Shown piece by piece: positions 24,868 through 34,294 of a stretch of DNA of 51,055 nucleotides. Source of the stretch: an uncultured Wenzhouxiangella sp. (lineage in GTDB: Bacteria; Pseudomonadota; Gammaproteobacteria; Xanthomonadales; Wenzhouxiangellaceae). The position numbers and the translations under genes are program-made. The notes under the pieces were generated by a model. The model was not told the origin of the DNA and searched no databases. It worked only from the letters and a program-made list of their open reading frames with translations. Position 1 is the stretch's first letter. Each line of letters begins with the position of its first letter. The stretch lies in assembly GCA_913057195.1 (NCBI GenBank), contig CAJXNL010000015.1, positions 1 to 51,055 of the forward strand. The letters are read 5' to 3'.

Positions 24868-25836
24868 ATGCGAACCCCGACCTTTAACCAACTGACGATA
24901 TTGAAAACCGTGGCTGAGGAGGGCTCTATCGTGCGTGCCGCGGACCGGCTGCATCTGACGCCACCGACTTTGTCGATCCAATTGGCCAAATTGGCCGATC
25001 ACTTGGGTGCCCCTTTATATGAGGTCGTCAACCGCAGGATTGAATTGACCGGGGCGGGACGCGATGCGGTGGCCGCCGCCCAAGCCATTGCCCAAGAGCT
25101 GGGGCTGCTGGAGCAGCGTCTGGCCGCCCGGGCTGGGATCGAACGCGGCCGGCTGCAGGTGGCCACGGTGTCGACCGGCGAGTCGATCTTGCCCAGCTTG
25201 ATGGGGGTGTTTCAAGACGAGCACCCCGGCCTCCAAATCCGGTTAAAAATCGTGCCCCGGGATCAACTGCTGGGCCGCATTGACCGCGGCGACGACGATA
25301 TTTATTTGATGACGCGCCCACCCCGACGCGAGGGGTTGTTGATTGAACCGATGGGCATTAACCCGTTGGTGATGATCGCCCACCCCAACCATCCTTGGGT
25401 TCATGACGCCACACACTCTTTGGGGGACCTGGCCTCTGAGCGGTTTGTGTCCAGAGAGTTGGGCTCGGGCACGCGGTTTTGGATCGGCGAGTGGTTGGCT
25501 GAGCGCGGCATCGAGTTTCAGCCGGCCTTGGAGCTCGGCAGCAACGAGGCCATCAAACAAGCGGTGATGGGCAATCACGGAATTGCGATGATTTCGATGC
25601 ATGCAATCACCGCGGAACTCAACACTGGGCAGTTGGCGCTGCTCAAGTTGCCTGATGTGCCAATGCCATCGTGGTGGTATGCCGTCAGACCGTTGGCGCG
25701 TCAGGCCACCCCCGCGACTGAGGCCTATCTGGCGTTTCTCAAAACCCAGTGGCCCAGACTCGATGAGACGTTATTGGATGTGTTGCGCCCACTCGGCTTC
25801 CCCACCGAGCATTTGTCGAAAACACAGGCCCCGTAA
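24868..25836 (+). CDS. LysR-family transcriptional regulator (CbbR-like)
   Basis: A 322-residue LysR regulator. N-terminal winged helix-turn-helix (LTILKTVAEEGSIVRAADRLHLTPPTLSIQLAKLADHLG, residues about 9-47), then a two-lobed effector domain (about 91-300) beginning GRLQVATVSTGESILP. There is no clear ribosome-binding site before ATG 24868, so weak or leaderless translation is possible. It is divergent from icd, the usual arrangement for a regulator of the neighbour, and an inverted repeat lies between them. The effector is unknown. Confidence 0.85.
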   Translation: MRTPTFNQLTILKTVAEEGSIVRAADRLHLTPPTLSIQLAKLADHLGAPLYEVVNRRIELTGAGRDAVAAAQAIAQELGLLEQRLAARAGIERGRLQVATVSTGESILPSLMGVFQDEHPGLQIRLKIVPRDQLLGRIDRGDDDIYLMTRPPRREGLLIEPMGINPLVMIAHPNHPWVHDATHSLGDLASERFVSRELGSGTRFWIGEWLAERGIEFQPALELGSNEAIKQAVMGNHGIAMISMHAITAELNTGQLALLKLPDVPMPSWWYAVRPLARQATPATEAYLAFLKTQWPRLDETLLDVLRPLGFPTEHLSKTQAP

Positions 25837-25841
25837 GCCCT

Positions 25842-25881
25842 TTGTTACAAATCTGTCGCACAGATGTTGCAAAGACGTCAT
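25842..25881 (+). promoter_or_regulatory. Tandem Pho-box-like repeats (PhoB)
   Basis: Seven-base units at 11-base intervals: TTGTTAC (25842), CTGTCGC (25853), ATGTTGC (25864) and ACGTCAT (25875), separated by AAAT, ACAG and AAAG. The first 19 bases match 15 of 19 positions of the Pho-box consensus CTGTCATAAATCTGTCACA. It precedes a TonB receptor followed by a PhoD phosphatase, so PhoB control on phosphate starvation is likely. Confidence 0.6.
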
Positions 25882-25959
25882 CTCGGCGTCACCAACGTTA
25901 AAAAAAAGCAAAGCAACCTGAAGGCTCCATAAAAAAGATCACACAGGAGTGGTTGGGTG

Positions 25960-28395
25960 ATGCAGTCTCGTAAGCAACTTTTTAAAAGCACACTGATGTT
26001 TATTGCCGGGCTGGGCATGTCGGGCTTGGTCACCGCACAGGAAGATACTTCCAGCGCACCTGAAGATATCACCACCGACGATGTCATCACCGTCACCGCT
26101 CAGTTTCGTGAGCAGGTCTCGGCTGAGGTCCCCATTGCTGTCACCAGCTACGACCAACAATTCTTAGACGATGTGGGGGTTGAAAAGCTCGACCAGCTCT
26201 CTGCTTTTGTGCCGGGCTTACAGATTCAAGAACAAAGCGTTAACAACCCAGGCTTTGTCATCCGTGGCATCACCTCAGACAGCGGCTCGGCGGTGATTGA
26301 GCCTCGGGTGTCGGTCTTCCAAAACGGCGTGTCGATCTCGCGCTCGCGGGGGTCTTACGTGCCGCTGTTTGATCTCGAGCGCATCGAGGTCATGAAAGGC
26401 CCACAAGGCACGTTGTTTGGCCGCAGCGCCCAGATTGGGGCAGTGCACATGATCACCGCCAAGCCCGAAGACGAGTACGCCGCGGAGAGCAGCTTCGAGT
26501 TCGGGAACCTGTCCCAACAAAAATTCAACGGCATGGTCAACATCCCCACCGGCGAGTCAGCGGTTCGCTTGGCGGCGACCTATAGAAAGCGCGATGGCTT
26601 TGTCAAAAACCTCTTGGGCGGCGAGCTCAACGGCACCGACACCTTCGCCCTTCGCGGCAGCTGGCGGGTGCCGTTTGGTCAAGGTGGCACTTTTGACTTG
26701 ATCAGCACCTATGTTGAGGACGACGCCCCCGGCACCTCGTTTAAGTCAGGGATCATCCCCGCACTGGGCGGTGACAACGACTTCTTTACGCCTGCCTCAT
26801 TAAACGAATTCGGGGGATTCTTGGGCGGTCGGGAGTTGGGCACCCAACGTGACATTTTCGACCTGACCGCGATCATCAACTACGAGTTCTCCAACCGTTG
26901 GAGCATCAACAGCACCACTGCCTACCGCGAGTTTGACTCTTTCGAGGCCTTCGACCCCGATGGCACGGCGTTTGATTTGTTTTATTTCGGTGAAGATGCA
27001 AAAGGCGAGCAGTTCAGCTCGGATGTGCGCTTCACCTTCACGCCTGATGAGCGCCTGACCGCGTTCTTCGGCGGTGGGGTGTTCATGGAAGAAGGCAGTC
27101 AAAGTGTGCCCTTGGGCCTTGATGGTTCGGTGGTGGGCGCACTCTTTCAGTCCATTGCCGCCACCGGCCCCGTGGCCGATAACCGGGCGTTGTATTTCGG
27201 CGATCCGCTGCTGGCCCAACTTTTTCTGACCGGCAACCCCGCCGCATTGGCCCAAGGATTGGCCGCAGGCGGCATTCCGACTGGCCTGTATCAAGAAGAG
27301 TTTTTCACTAACTTCTCAGACAACATTTCTTATGACGTCTTCGCCGATGCCACATTTGCCGCCACCGATCGATTGGAGCTGACCGCCGGGCTTCGCTACA
27401 CCCGCGATGATAAGGAGTCGCTGTATTCAGCCGGTGTGCTCAACAACAATCCGTTCTTGGGCAACCTGTTGGTGCCAGACATCAACACCCCAGTCTCCTC
27501 TGATGATGACCCATCGGTGGACAACACCTTTGACGGCTGGGCGTGGCGTTTGAATGCCAATTACGCTTTCAGCGACAGCCAGTATGGCTACATCAATTAC
27601 GCCCGAGGGCGCCGGCCGGAGGTCATTGGTGAGCTGCCTGGGCAGTTCAACGAAGCGCTGGGGGCAGCGGTCAGCTTTGAAGTGATTCCAGAAGAGCGCG
27701 TCGACAGCTATGAGCTTGGTTACAAGATGCTGTTTATGGATGGCCGCAGCCAATTTGATATTGCTGCGTTTTACTATGATTATGAGAACTTCCAAACAAC
27801 CGTTGCGGTCGATGCAGGTCCCGGTGTGCCGCCAGACTTTCAAACCATCAATGCCGGTACCGCATCAAGCGAGGGCATCGAGACTCAGCTTCGAGTCCAA
27901 GCGACCGATTATCTTGAGGTCTTCGCTAATTACGCCTACAACAAGTCGCGGTTCGACAAGCAAGACGCCGACGGCAACCCGTTGGTCTTTGGGGGCAACC
28001 GCTTTCGATTGTCGCCCGATCACACCGCATCGATTGCGCTGAACTTCTCTGCTGAGATGGATGGGAGTCGATTCTATTTCACGCCCTCGATGACCTATCA
28101 GTCAAAAGTTTATTTCCAAGACGACAATCAAGAGTTCTATGCTGTCGTTGATCCCGCCAGCGGTGCGGCCATTTATCAAGTCCCGGCGCTGAGCGAGGAG
28201 GGCTATGCCTTATTCAACGTGAGGGCAGGTGTGACGTTTGGCGATTCTGGGATCAGTCTCGAGGCGTATGTCAACAACCTTGCCGATAAGGACTATTTGA
28301 TTGATGCGGGCAACACAGGCAACAGTTTCAATATCCCAACGTTTATTGCGGGCCCACCCAGATTGTATGGCGTTGGCCTGAATATCGTTTTCTGA
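25960..28395 (+). CDS. TonB-dependent receptor, probably phosphorus-related
   Basis: An 811-residue outer-membrane receptor. Signal peptide to about residue 27 (FIAGLGMSGLVTAQ), a TonB box-like DDVITVTAQ (about residue 41), plug domain (VPIAVTSYDQQFLDDV, then FVIRGITSD, RIEVMKGPQGTLFGRSA), and a 22-strand barrel ending GVGLNIVF with terminal Phe. AGGAG (25945-25949) lies 10 bases before ATG; GTG 25957 is an alternative. The upstream Pho-box-like repeats and the PhoD gene 42 bases downstream point to uptake of a phosphorus compound released or processed by PhoD. The substrate itself cannot be read from sequence. Confidence 0.8.
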   Translation: MQSRKQLFKSTLMFIAGLGMSGLVTAQEDTSSAPEDITTDDVITVTAQFREQVSAEVPIAVTSYDQQFLDDVGVEKLDQLSAFVPGLQIQEQSVNNPGFVIRGITSDSGSAVIEPRVSVFQNGVSISRSRGSYVPLFDLERIEVMKGPQGTLFGRSAQIGAVHMITAKPEDEYAAESSFEFGNLSQQKFNGMVNIPTGESAVRLAATYRKRDGFVKNLLGGELNGTDTFALRGSWRVPFGQGGTFDLISTYVEDDAPGTSFKSGIIPALGGDNDFFTPASLNEFGGFLGGRELGTQRDIFDLTAIINYEFSNRWSINSTTAYREFDSFEAFDPDGTAFDLFYFGEDAKGEQFSSDVRFTFTPDERLTAFFGGGVFMEEGSQSVPLGLDGSVVGALFQSIAATGPVADNRALYFGDPLLAQLFLTGNPAALAQGLAAGGIPTGLYQEEFFTNFSDNISYDVFADATFAATDRLELTAGLRYTRDDKESLYSAGVLNNNPFLGNLLVPDINTPVSSDDDPSVDNTFDGWAWRLNANYAFSDSQYGYINYARGRRPEVIGELPGQFNEALGAAVSFEVIPEERVDSYELGYKMLFMDGRSQFDIAAFYYDYENFQTTVAVDAGPGVPPDFQTINAGTASSEGIETQLRVQATDYLEVFANYAYNKSRFDKQDADGNPLVFGGNRFRLSPDHTASIALNFSAEMDGSRFYFTPSMTYQSKVYFQDDNQEFYAVVDPASGAAIYQVPALSEEGYALFNVRAGVTFGDSGISLEAYVNNLADKDYLIDAGNTGNSFNIPTFIAGPPRLYGVGLNIVF

Positions 28396-28437
28396 CCTTG
28401 ACGTATTGATCAAGAAACCAAAGAAGGTGCACCTTTG

Positions 28438-30078
28438 ATGGATCGACGTTCTCTATTAAAAGTGGCTGGTTTGTCCTCTGCGGCACTTGCGATGGCCAGA
28501 CCTGCCTCGGCCAATGAAATGCCCACACCCACAGGCGTGTTTGCCCACGGGGTGGCCAGTGGCGATCCACAGCATGACCGCGTCATCCTGTGGACCCGAA
28601 TCTCTGGGCCGAAAGGTCGAGATCACATCGAAGTGAAATGGGAGATTGCCGAAGACGCGGCGTTCCGTCGGGTGGCTCGACAAGGCACAGCAGTGGCCAG
28701 TGCCGAGCGCGACTTTTGTGTCAAAGTCGATCCTGAAGGGTTGGCACCGGGCCAAGCGTATTACTACCGATTTGAAGCGCTCGGCGCCCGCTCACCGCTG
28801 GGCCGCACCCGGACTTTGCCCGATCAGGGCTTGGCGCCGCTGACTTTGGCGATTGCCTCATGTTCGAACTACCCGGCTGGGTTCTTCTCGGCTTACCGTG
28901 ATATCGCTGAGCGCGAAGCGGTTGATGTGGTGCTGCATTTGGGCGACTACATTTATGAGTACGCCGCCGATGGCTACGCTTCGCAGATGGCACAAGCCAT
29001 CGATCGGGTCTCGGTGCCGGCCCACGAGCTGGTCTCGCTGGACGATTACCGACTTCGCCACGCCCAGTACAAGTCTGATCCTGACCTACAGGCGATGCAT
29101 GCGGCCAAACCGATGATCGCGGTGTGGGACGACCACGAGGTCGCCAACGACGCGTGGAAAGGCGGCGCTGAAAACCATGACCCCGAGACTCAAGGGCCAT
29201 GGGAAGCGCGCCGCTCGGTGGGCTTTCAGGCGTACGAGGAGTGGATGCCGGTGCGCACTCCGAACCTGGTCGAAGATGGCAAGCTGTTTCGGGCGTTTCA
29301 GTTTGGCGAGCTGGCCAGTTTGCACATGCTCGATACCCGTTACTACGATCGGGCCGAGCAACTCAATCCCATGGCATTCCAAGACAACCCGCAAGATCTC
29401 GAGCGGCTGCGCCGAGACCCAAGCCGCCAGATGCTGGGCCAAGAGCAGTTCCAGTGGCTCCGCGATGGCTTGAGACAAGCCGACACCCGCTGGCAATTGC
29501 TCGGTCAACAGGTGATGGTCTCAGAATTGTTGTTGCCTGACTTAAGTGAGGTGCTGGACATTCCGCTGGCCCGCGAGCGGATTGGCGATCAGATTGTCGA
29601 TGCGCTGTTGGCGATGGGCGGTCAAGGCATGCCCATCATGTGGGACTGTTGGGACGGCTACGCAGGCGCGCGCGAGCAGTTGCTTTCAATGCTTGATACC
29701 GAGGCACCCAGCCCGGTGATTTTGACAGGGGATTTGCACACCTCAGTTGCGGGAGACATCAAACGCGCTGGCCAAGACCAGGTCATGGCCGTGGAGCTTT
29801 TGACCACATCCATCAGCTCGCCAGGGTTTGATGACTATTTTCCCACTCAAGCACCAGGGCAGCTGCCGCCGGCATTCCGCGCGGCCAATCCCAACATCCG
29901 ATTTATGGACACCGCCAAGCGCGGTTGGATTGAGGTTCGAATCACCGAAGAGGCGATGAGTGCTGATTTTCGATTCGTTGAGCGCGTGGACCGGCCCAAC
30001 CAGCCCTCGCGGGTGGCCAAGCGCTTGATGACCTCACACCGAAGCGATGGCAACTTCGGGTTAAAAGACGCCTCATAG
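28438..30078 (+). CDS. phoD: PhoD-family alkaline phosphatase, Tat-exported
   Basis: A 546-residue phosphatase. The N-terminus MDRRSLLKVAG is a twin-arginine motif, followed by a hydrophobic segment and cleavage near ASA|NEM, so it is exported folded by Tat. A PhoD N-terminal domain (GVASGDPQHDRVILWTRISG) comes first. The catalytic domain shows CSNYPAGFFSAYRDIAER, LHLGDYIYEY, WDDHEVANDAW and LTGDLHTSVAGD, the metal ligands of PhoD (Fe/Ca-dependent phosphomonoester and diester hydrolysis). AGAAGGTG precedes ATG by about nine bases. It is co-oriented with the receptor gene. Role: release of phosphate from organic esters in the periplasm. Confidence 0.88.
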   Translation: MDRRSLLKVAGLSSAALAMARPASANEMPTPTGVFAHGVASGDPQHDRVILWTRISGPKGRDHIEVKWEIAEDAAFRRVARQGTAVASAERDFCVKVDPEGLAPGQAYYYRFEALGARSPLGRTRTLPDQGLAPLTLAIASCSNYPAGFFSAYRDIAEREAVDVVLHLGDYIYEYAADGYASQMAQAIDRVSVPAHELVSLDDYRLRHAQYKSDPDLQAMHAAKPMIAVWDDHEVANDAWKGGAENHDPETQGPWEARRSVGFQAYEEWMPVRTPNLVEDGKLFRAFQFGELASLHMLDTRYYDRAEQLNPMAFQDNPQDLERLRRDPSRQMLGQEQFQWLRDGLRQADTRWQLLGQQVMVSELLLPDLSEVLDIPLARERIGDQIVDALLAMGGQGMPIMWDCWDGYAGAREQLLSMLDTEAPSPVILTGDLHTSVAGDIKRAGQDQVMAVELLTTSISSPGFDDYFPTQAPGQLPPAFRAANPNIRFMDTAKRGWIEVRITEEAMSADFRFVERVDRPNQPSRVAKRLMTSHRSDGNFGLKDAS

Positions 30079-30196
30079 GCCACTCAGCCGGTCGGATCAG
30101 CGCCAAAATCCTGATTCCCGGATGATGGTGTGCATGAGGCGATGGGTCAGATGCAATGACTGACGGCCCCACCCGTGGGAACCGTCGCGCTGCGTC

Positions 30197-32350
30197 TTAG
30201 AATGAAAAGCCTGCGCTCACGCCCAATGTTCGAGGCGCGCCGAACTGATAGTACGGTTCGGTGGCGTAGCCTTTTCTCGGGTCGTTGCCAAAGCCACCAA
30301 AGCCGCGCGTTTTGATGGTTTGATCGGTGAGGTTTCGGACCCAAAACGCCACGTCCCAGTCGTTGGCCTGGTAGCTCAATCTGAGGTGGATCAGCTCATA
30401 GGCATCGGCGCGGGTCGAATGCCGACTTGAGAAATAAAACCCGTCTTTGGCTTCAAACTCGCCCAAGAGGGCCCATCGGTCCGTCAATGAAAACACCGCC
30501 CCCAAGTGGGCGTTGTAGTTGGGTGCTTGGGGCACATCGCGGCCATCTAAGTCCACGCCCATGCCGGTGTCTTCATCGGCATCAACATGAGAGAAACTGA
30601 CAAAGTCATCAAATTGGGCATCCAACAGCCCGAGACTGGCAAACACATCCAGTCGTTCAGACAGTTGGGCATTGAGCTCAAATTCCACGCCTTGGCTGGT
30701 GCCTTCAGCGGCGTTGGATTGAAACTCAATGAACTCACACGGGCAGCGCTCACCGTCGACAGGCACCACCAAAGACTGTTGGGTTTGGATGTCGTCGCGG
30801 GCTTGGTAGAACACCGCCACGCGCCAATCGAGGCGCCCGTCCAAGAGCGCGCCTTTGCCACCGATCTCGTGGTTCCAAAGGCCTTCTGTTTGATATCGGC
30901 GCTGGGAACTGGGCACGTCAGCATCGGGGTTGATGCCCCCCACTTTGTATCCTTTTGAAACCAGCCCATAGACCATGGTGTCATTGTTCAAGGCGCGCGA
31001 GAGTGACACTTGACCGCCCCAAAGGTTGTTGTCTTGATCATAGCCTGCTTGATTGGCGTCGGCATAATCGGCGTCAAAGCGCTCAAAACGAAGCCCAGCG
31101 GTGAGCGTCCACTCTGGCGTGACAGGCACATCAAGCTGACCATACAAGGCCTGATTGGTGGTCTCGTACTCGCTGCTGAAATCGTCCGCATAAGTGTAGA
31201 TCCGTTCCAGTGTTTGGGTTTGGTCTTTGCCATAAGCACCCACCACCCAGCCCACTGCGTTGTCGCTGGCAGCAGAAATGAGGCGCACATCAAACGTGGT
31301 GTTGTCGGTTTGGCGGGTATAGCGGTCGAATGAAGTATAGCCGTCGAAAATGCATTCGAAAGCTTCACAAATCCCCTCAAATGCCCAGTCTTCATCAAAC
31401 CCATAGTCAAGATCGGCGTTGACGTGGCTGAGGGTTGTCTCCACATCGAACGCGGGATGCGCGCGCCACTTGACCCGCGCCGACCCGGCCCAAGTCTCTT
31501 GGCGGTCAAACCCCGGCTCATCGGATAAGGTGGTGCGGGTGTTGTCCAATGAAAAGGCATCGTAGCCGTTGTCGATGTCGAGATACAGCGCGGTCAACTC
31601 GACATCGACATCTGAGCCCGCCGTCCAATCGAGTTGGGATTTGACAGTGAGCTCATCGAGACCGGCGGTGTCGCGCCGGCCCAAAAACGCATTGTCGGTG
31701 AAGCCATCCGATTGCAACTTGGACACCGCCACCCGGTAACCGGCTGTGGGATTGATGGGGCCCGATGCGGTGGTCTCGGCGTAGCGGGTGCCGTAGTCGC
31801 CGAGGCGAAGACCGATCGTTTGTTGGTGTTCGGGGGTGGGTGAGGCGGACACCAGATTGATCAAGCCTGCTAAGGCGTTGGCGCCGAACAGCGTGCCTTG
31901 AGGTCCGCGCAGGATCTCGACTTGATCAATGTCCAAGGTGCTCGCCGCACCGCCCAAGCCGGTCAAGTCAATGCCATCAACAATCAACCCCACCGAGGCA
32001 TTGCTGGGCTCGACAAACTGCGAGCGCGCGCCGATGCCACGGATCTGAAAAAACCGACCCCGCGAGGCGCCAGTGGCAAAGTTCACGTTTGGGGCGGTGT
32101 TGAGGACCGCGTCGAGGTGAGCGGCGTTGCGGTCGTCGAGGGTGGTCTCATCGATGATGGTTGCACTGCCCGCCAGGGCCTCGAGTTCAGTCGGTCGAAA
32201 GTCGGCGGTGACCAGCACCCGGTCGTCGACCTCGTCAGGCGTTTGTTGTGCTTGTGTCGCTTCTGGGGGTGTTTGCGCCCCGACAGCCAGCGCGCTCAAC
32301 AGCGCCAAGGGGATCAATGTCAGGTTGATCAAACCGAGGGGTTGTTTCAT
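30197..32350 (-). CDS. TonB-dependent receptor under TPP riboswitch: probable thiamin receptor
   Basis: A 717-residue outer-membrane receptor: signal peptide (about residues 1-25), TonB-box-like region DRVLVTADFRPTELE, plug with FFQIRGIGARSQFVEP and VEILRGPQGTLFGANA, and a barrel ending GVSAGFSF with terminal Phe. The 5' leader contains a canonical TPP riboswitch (32432-32523), so expression should fall when thiamin pyrophosphate is plentiful. TonB receptors preceded by THI elements are known as probable outer-membrane thiamin transporters; that is why I assign thiamin. A ribosome-binding GGAG lies about 10 bases before ATG and can be hidden in a hairpin. No inner-membrane thiamin transporter is adjacent. 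Confidence 0.8.
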   Translation of the reverse strand: MKQPLGLINLTLIPLALLSALAVGAQTPPEATQAQQTPDEVDDRVLVTADFRPTELEALAGSATIIDETTLDDRNAAHLDAVLNTAPNVNFATGASRGRFFQIRGIGARSQFVEPSNASVGLIVDGIDLTGLGGAASTLDIDQVEILRGPQGTLFGANALAGLINLVSASPTPEHQQTIGLRLGDYGTRYAETTASGPINPTAGYRVAVSKLQSDGFTDNAFLGRRDTAGLDELTVKSQLDWTAGSDVDVELTALYLDIDNGYDAFSLDNTRTTLSDEPGFDRQETWAGSARVKWRAHPAFDVETTLSHVNADLDYGFDEDWAFEGICEAFECIFDGYTSFDRYTRQTDNTTFDVRLISAASDNAVGWVVGAYGKDQTQTLERIYTYADDFSSEYETTNQALYGQLDVPVTPEWTLTAGLRFERFDADYADANQAGYDQDNNLWGGQVSLSRALNNDTMVYGLVSKGYKVGGINPDADVPSSQRRYQTEGLWNHEIGGKGALLDGRLDWRVAVFYQARDDIQTQQSLVVPVDGERCPCEFIEFQSNAAEGTSQGVEFELNAQLSERLDVFASLGLLDAQFDDFVSFSHVDADEDTGMGVDLDGRDVPQAPNYNAHLGAVFSLTDRWALLGEFEAKDGFYFSSRHSTRADAYELIHLRLSYQANDWDVAFWVRNLTDQTIKTRGFGGFGNDPRKGYATEPYYQFGAPRTLGVSAGFSF

Positions 32351-32357
32351 TGTTTCA

Positions 32358-32389
32358 GGTCTCCAATCAAATCATCATCAAGGGAGACC
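32358..32389 (-). promoter_or_regulatory. Hairpin that could sequester the receptor's ribosome-binding site
   Basis: In the leader, GGTCTCC (32383-32389) can pair with GGAGACC (32358-32364), a perfect 7-base stem with an 18-base loop. The second arm contains the GGAG Shine-Dalgarno of the receptor gene. It follows the riboswitch by about 42 bases, with a second stem (GCAGGC/GCCTGC at 32411-32428) in between. It is a candidate translational expression platform. Confidence 0.5.
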
Positions 32390-32431
32390 CGGTCGTGCAC
32401 GGGGGATGTCGGCAGGCTCGATGGCCTGCGG

Positions 32432-32523
32432 TGGTTCCTGTCCCTACGCCGGCATGATCCGGATCAGGTTCAACGGGTCCACTCAATGCAAGTGTCTCAG
32501 GCTTTTAGCCGCCCCGAGGAAAC
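32432..32523 (-). promoter_or_regulatory. TPP (THI-element) riboswitch
   Basis: The minus strand contains the conserved blocks in order: CGGGGCGG, CTGAGA, ACCCGTTGAACCTGATC, CGGATCATGCC and GCGTAGGGA. The closing P1 stem is GGTTTCCT with AGGAACC. These are the thiamin pyrophosphate binding core. It lies about 80 bases upstream of the TonB-dependent receptor. Confidence 0.93.
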
Positions 32524-32626
32524 CACACAAGTGTAGCGCGATGGGGCGGCCCATTCAACGCTGGCAATCATTTCAAGCTGTGGGTATGCTCAACCAAAGG
32601 CCACTCATGGACGACTGGGAGATGTC

Positions 32627-34270
32627 ATGCACCGTTTGATTTTGTTTGTTTTATTTGTCTCGATTGCCTTGAGCGCAGGTGCGGCGGACCCGCGCCTCAA
32701 TCAAGGCCCCAAACCCACCGCCACCGGCAATGAGGTGATGGTGAGCACACAACTTCCCATCGTGACAGAAACAGCGCTGGCGGTGCTTGAGCAAGGGGGC
32801 AATGCGGTTGATGCGATGATCACCGCCACCTTTTTGCAGCACGTGGTGGATTACCACCAAGTGTCTCACTTTGGGACCATGTCCGGCATCTACTACGAAG
32901 CCGCCACGGGGGAGTATCACGTGATCAGTGGTGTGGGCACTCGACCCATGGCCAGTCGGTGTGGTGACGGCGATCCATCCAGTGTGTCGATTGGTGGCGT
33001 GGTTAAAGCGATGGGGGCGCTGGCTGAGCGCTGGGGCACTCGGTCTTGGGCTGAGTATCTTCAGCCAGCGATTGAGGCGGCTCGTGAGGGTGTGGAGGTC
33101 AGCTCATTCATGTATGGCATCAACTATAAGCTGATGCAAACGGGTGAGTCCGATGGCCTGATTGACAATGCCCAAGCGCGGGACTTTTATATGCCCGATG
33201 GGTTTTTGGTGCCCGTGGGTGAGCGTTGGCAGATGCCCGCACTCGCCGATCATTTGACTCGGTTGGCCGATGCGGGCCCAGATTATATGTACACGGGCGA
33301 TTGGGCGGAGGCTTTTATTGAGGCGGCAAAAGCCCGCGGCCACTGTGTGGCACCGGAAGATTTGGAGAACTACGAGGTTCAGTGGCAAGCGCCCGTTCGG
33401 TTTGAATACAACGGCCACACCTTGATTGGTTCGGCACCCCCGGACACCGGTGGGGTCTTGGTCGGTTTAAACTTAAACATCTTGCAGCACTTCAACTTGG
33501 CCGATCGACCGCATTATTCGGAATCGGCGGAGACTTTGGAGATCATGGCGCGGGTTTTGGGTCGGGCGCGCCAAGAGACGCAGCATATGATCAACGACCC
33601 GCTGGCCATGCAAAACCCCACCGAGATTTGGTTGTCGCCGGCGTATGGCGAAATGGCGGCGCGTGTGGTGGCCTCCAGCATGCGTCAGCCCAACATCCGG
33701 CTGGCGGCTTCAGCCGATGTCACGCCCGATCACGGCCGTGTTTTGGGCAGTGACCATAATGTGATTGTGGATGCGCAGGGCAATTGGTTCAGTGTCTTGC
33801 ATACGGGCCATGGGGGAGCGCCGGGTGTGTTCGTCGACGGGGTGCGCGCCACAGGCTCAACTGCGCCAGCATTGACCGAGGGGCCAGGTCGACGGTTGGT
33901 GCTGCCGATCACCGCCATTATGATTGAAAAAGACGGCGAGCCTTGGTTGGCGATGGGCACTCCAGGGACCCCACCTCAACCGGTCACCCAAGTGCTGACC
34001 AATTTGCTGGATTGGAACATGCCGCCTGCACAAGCCGCCAGCATGCCCAGGTTTTGGGCCTGGTCAGGAGGCGAGCCGGGCATTGCGATTGAATCAAGAA
34101 TCAGCGATGAGGTTCGCGAAGGCATTCAAGCCGCTGGGTTGCCATTGACGGATCTGGGGCCGTATTACTGGTCGACCGGATCGATGCAAATCGTTTGGCG
34201 GGATCCCGAGACCGGTCAGCTCTACGGCGCCAGCGACCCTCGGCGGTTGGGTTGGCCGGCTGGGTTTTGA
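32627..34270 (+). CDS. Gamma-glutamyltransferase-like protein with replaced nucleophile
   Basis: A 547-residue exported protein (signal peptide to about residue 20, SAGAA|DP) of the gamma-glutamyltransferase Ntn-hydrolase superfamily. It shows AVLEQGGNAVDAMITA (about 51-66), GSAPPDTGGV, LPITAIMIEKDGEPWLAMGTPG, and the usual two-part architecture. In canonical GGT the cleaved bond is before Thr-Thr-His; here the aligned residues are Ser375-Asp376-His377 (GSDHNVIVD), so the nucleophile Thr is replaced by Ser and the second Thr by Asp. A GGT-like protein at 49078-50646 keeps TTH. It may be active through Ser, or lack self-cleavage. ATG is preceded by GGGAGA. Substrate unknown. Confidence 0.75.
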   Translation: MHRLILFVLFVSIALSAGAADPRLNQGPKPTATGNEVMVSTQLPIVTETALAVLEQGGNAVDAMITATFLQHVVDYHQVSHFGTMSGIYYEAATGEYHVISGVGTRPMASRCGDGDPSSVSIGGVVKAMGALAERWGTRSWAEYLQPAIEAAREGVEVSSFMYGINYKLMQTGESDGLIDNAQARDFYMPDGFLVPVGERWQMPALADHLTRLADAGPDYMYTGDWAEAFIEAAKARGHCVAPEDLENYEVQWQAPVRFEYNGHTLIGSAPPDTGGVLVGLNLNILQHFNLADRPHYSESAETLEIMARVLGRARQETQHMINDPLAMQNPTEIWLSPAYGEMAARVVASSMRQPNIRLAASADVTPDHGRVLGSDHNVIVDAQGNWFSVLHTGHGGAPGVFVDGVRATGSTAPALTEGPGRRLVLPITAIMIEKDGEPWLAMGTPGTPPQPVTQVLTNLLDWNMPPAQAASMPRFWAWSGGEPGIAIESRISDEVREGIQAAGLPLTDLGPYYWSTGSMQIVWRDPETGQLYGASDPRRLGWPAGF

Positions 34271-34294
34271 GGATGCGTGATCGGGGCCTGGCGG

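Noticed and set aside
30079-30196. Terminator between the convergent phoD and thiamin receptor genes
   Set aside because: Only a short CCCAC/GTGGG stem without a T-run is present.
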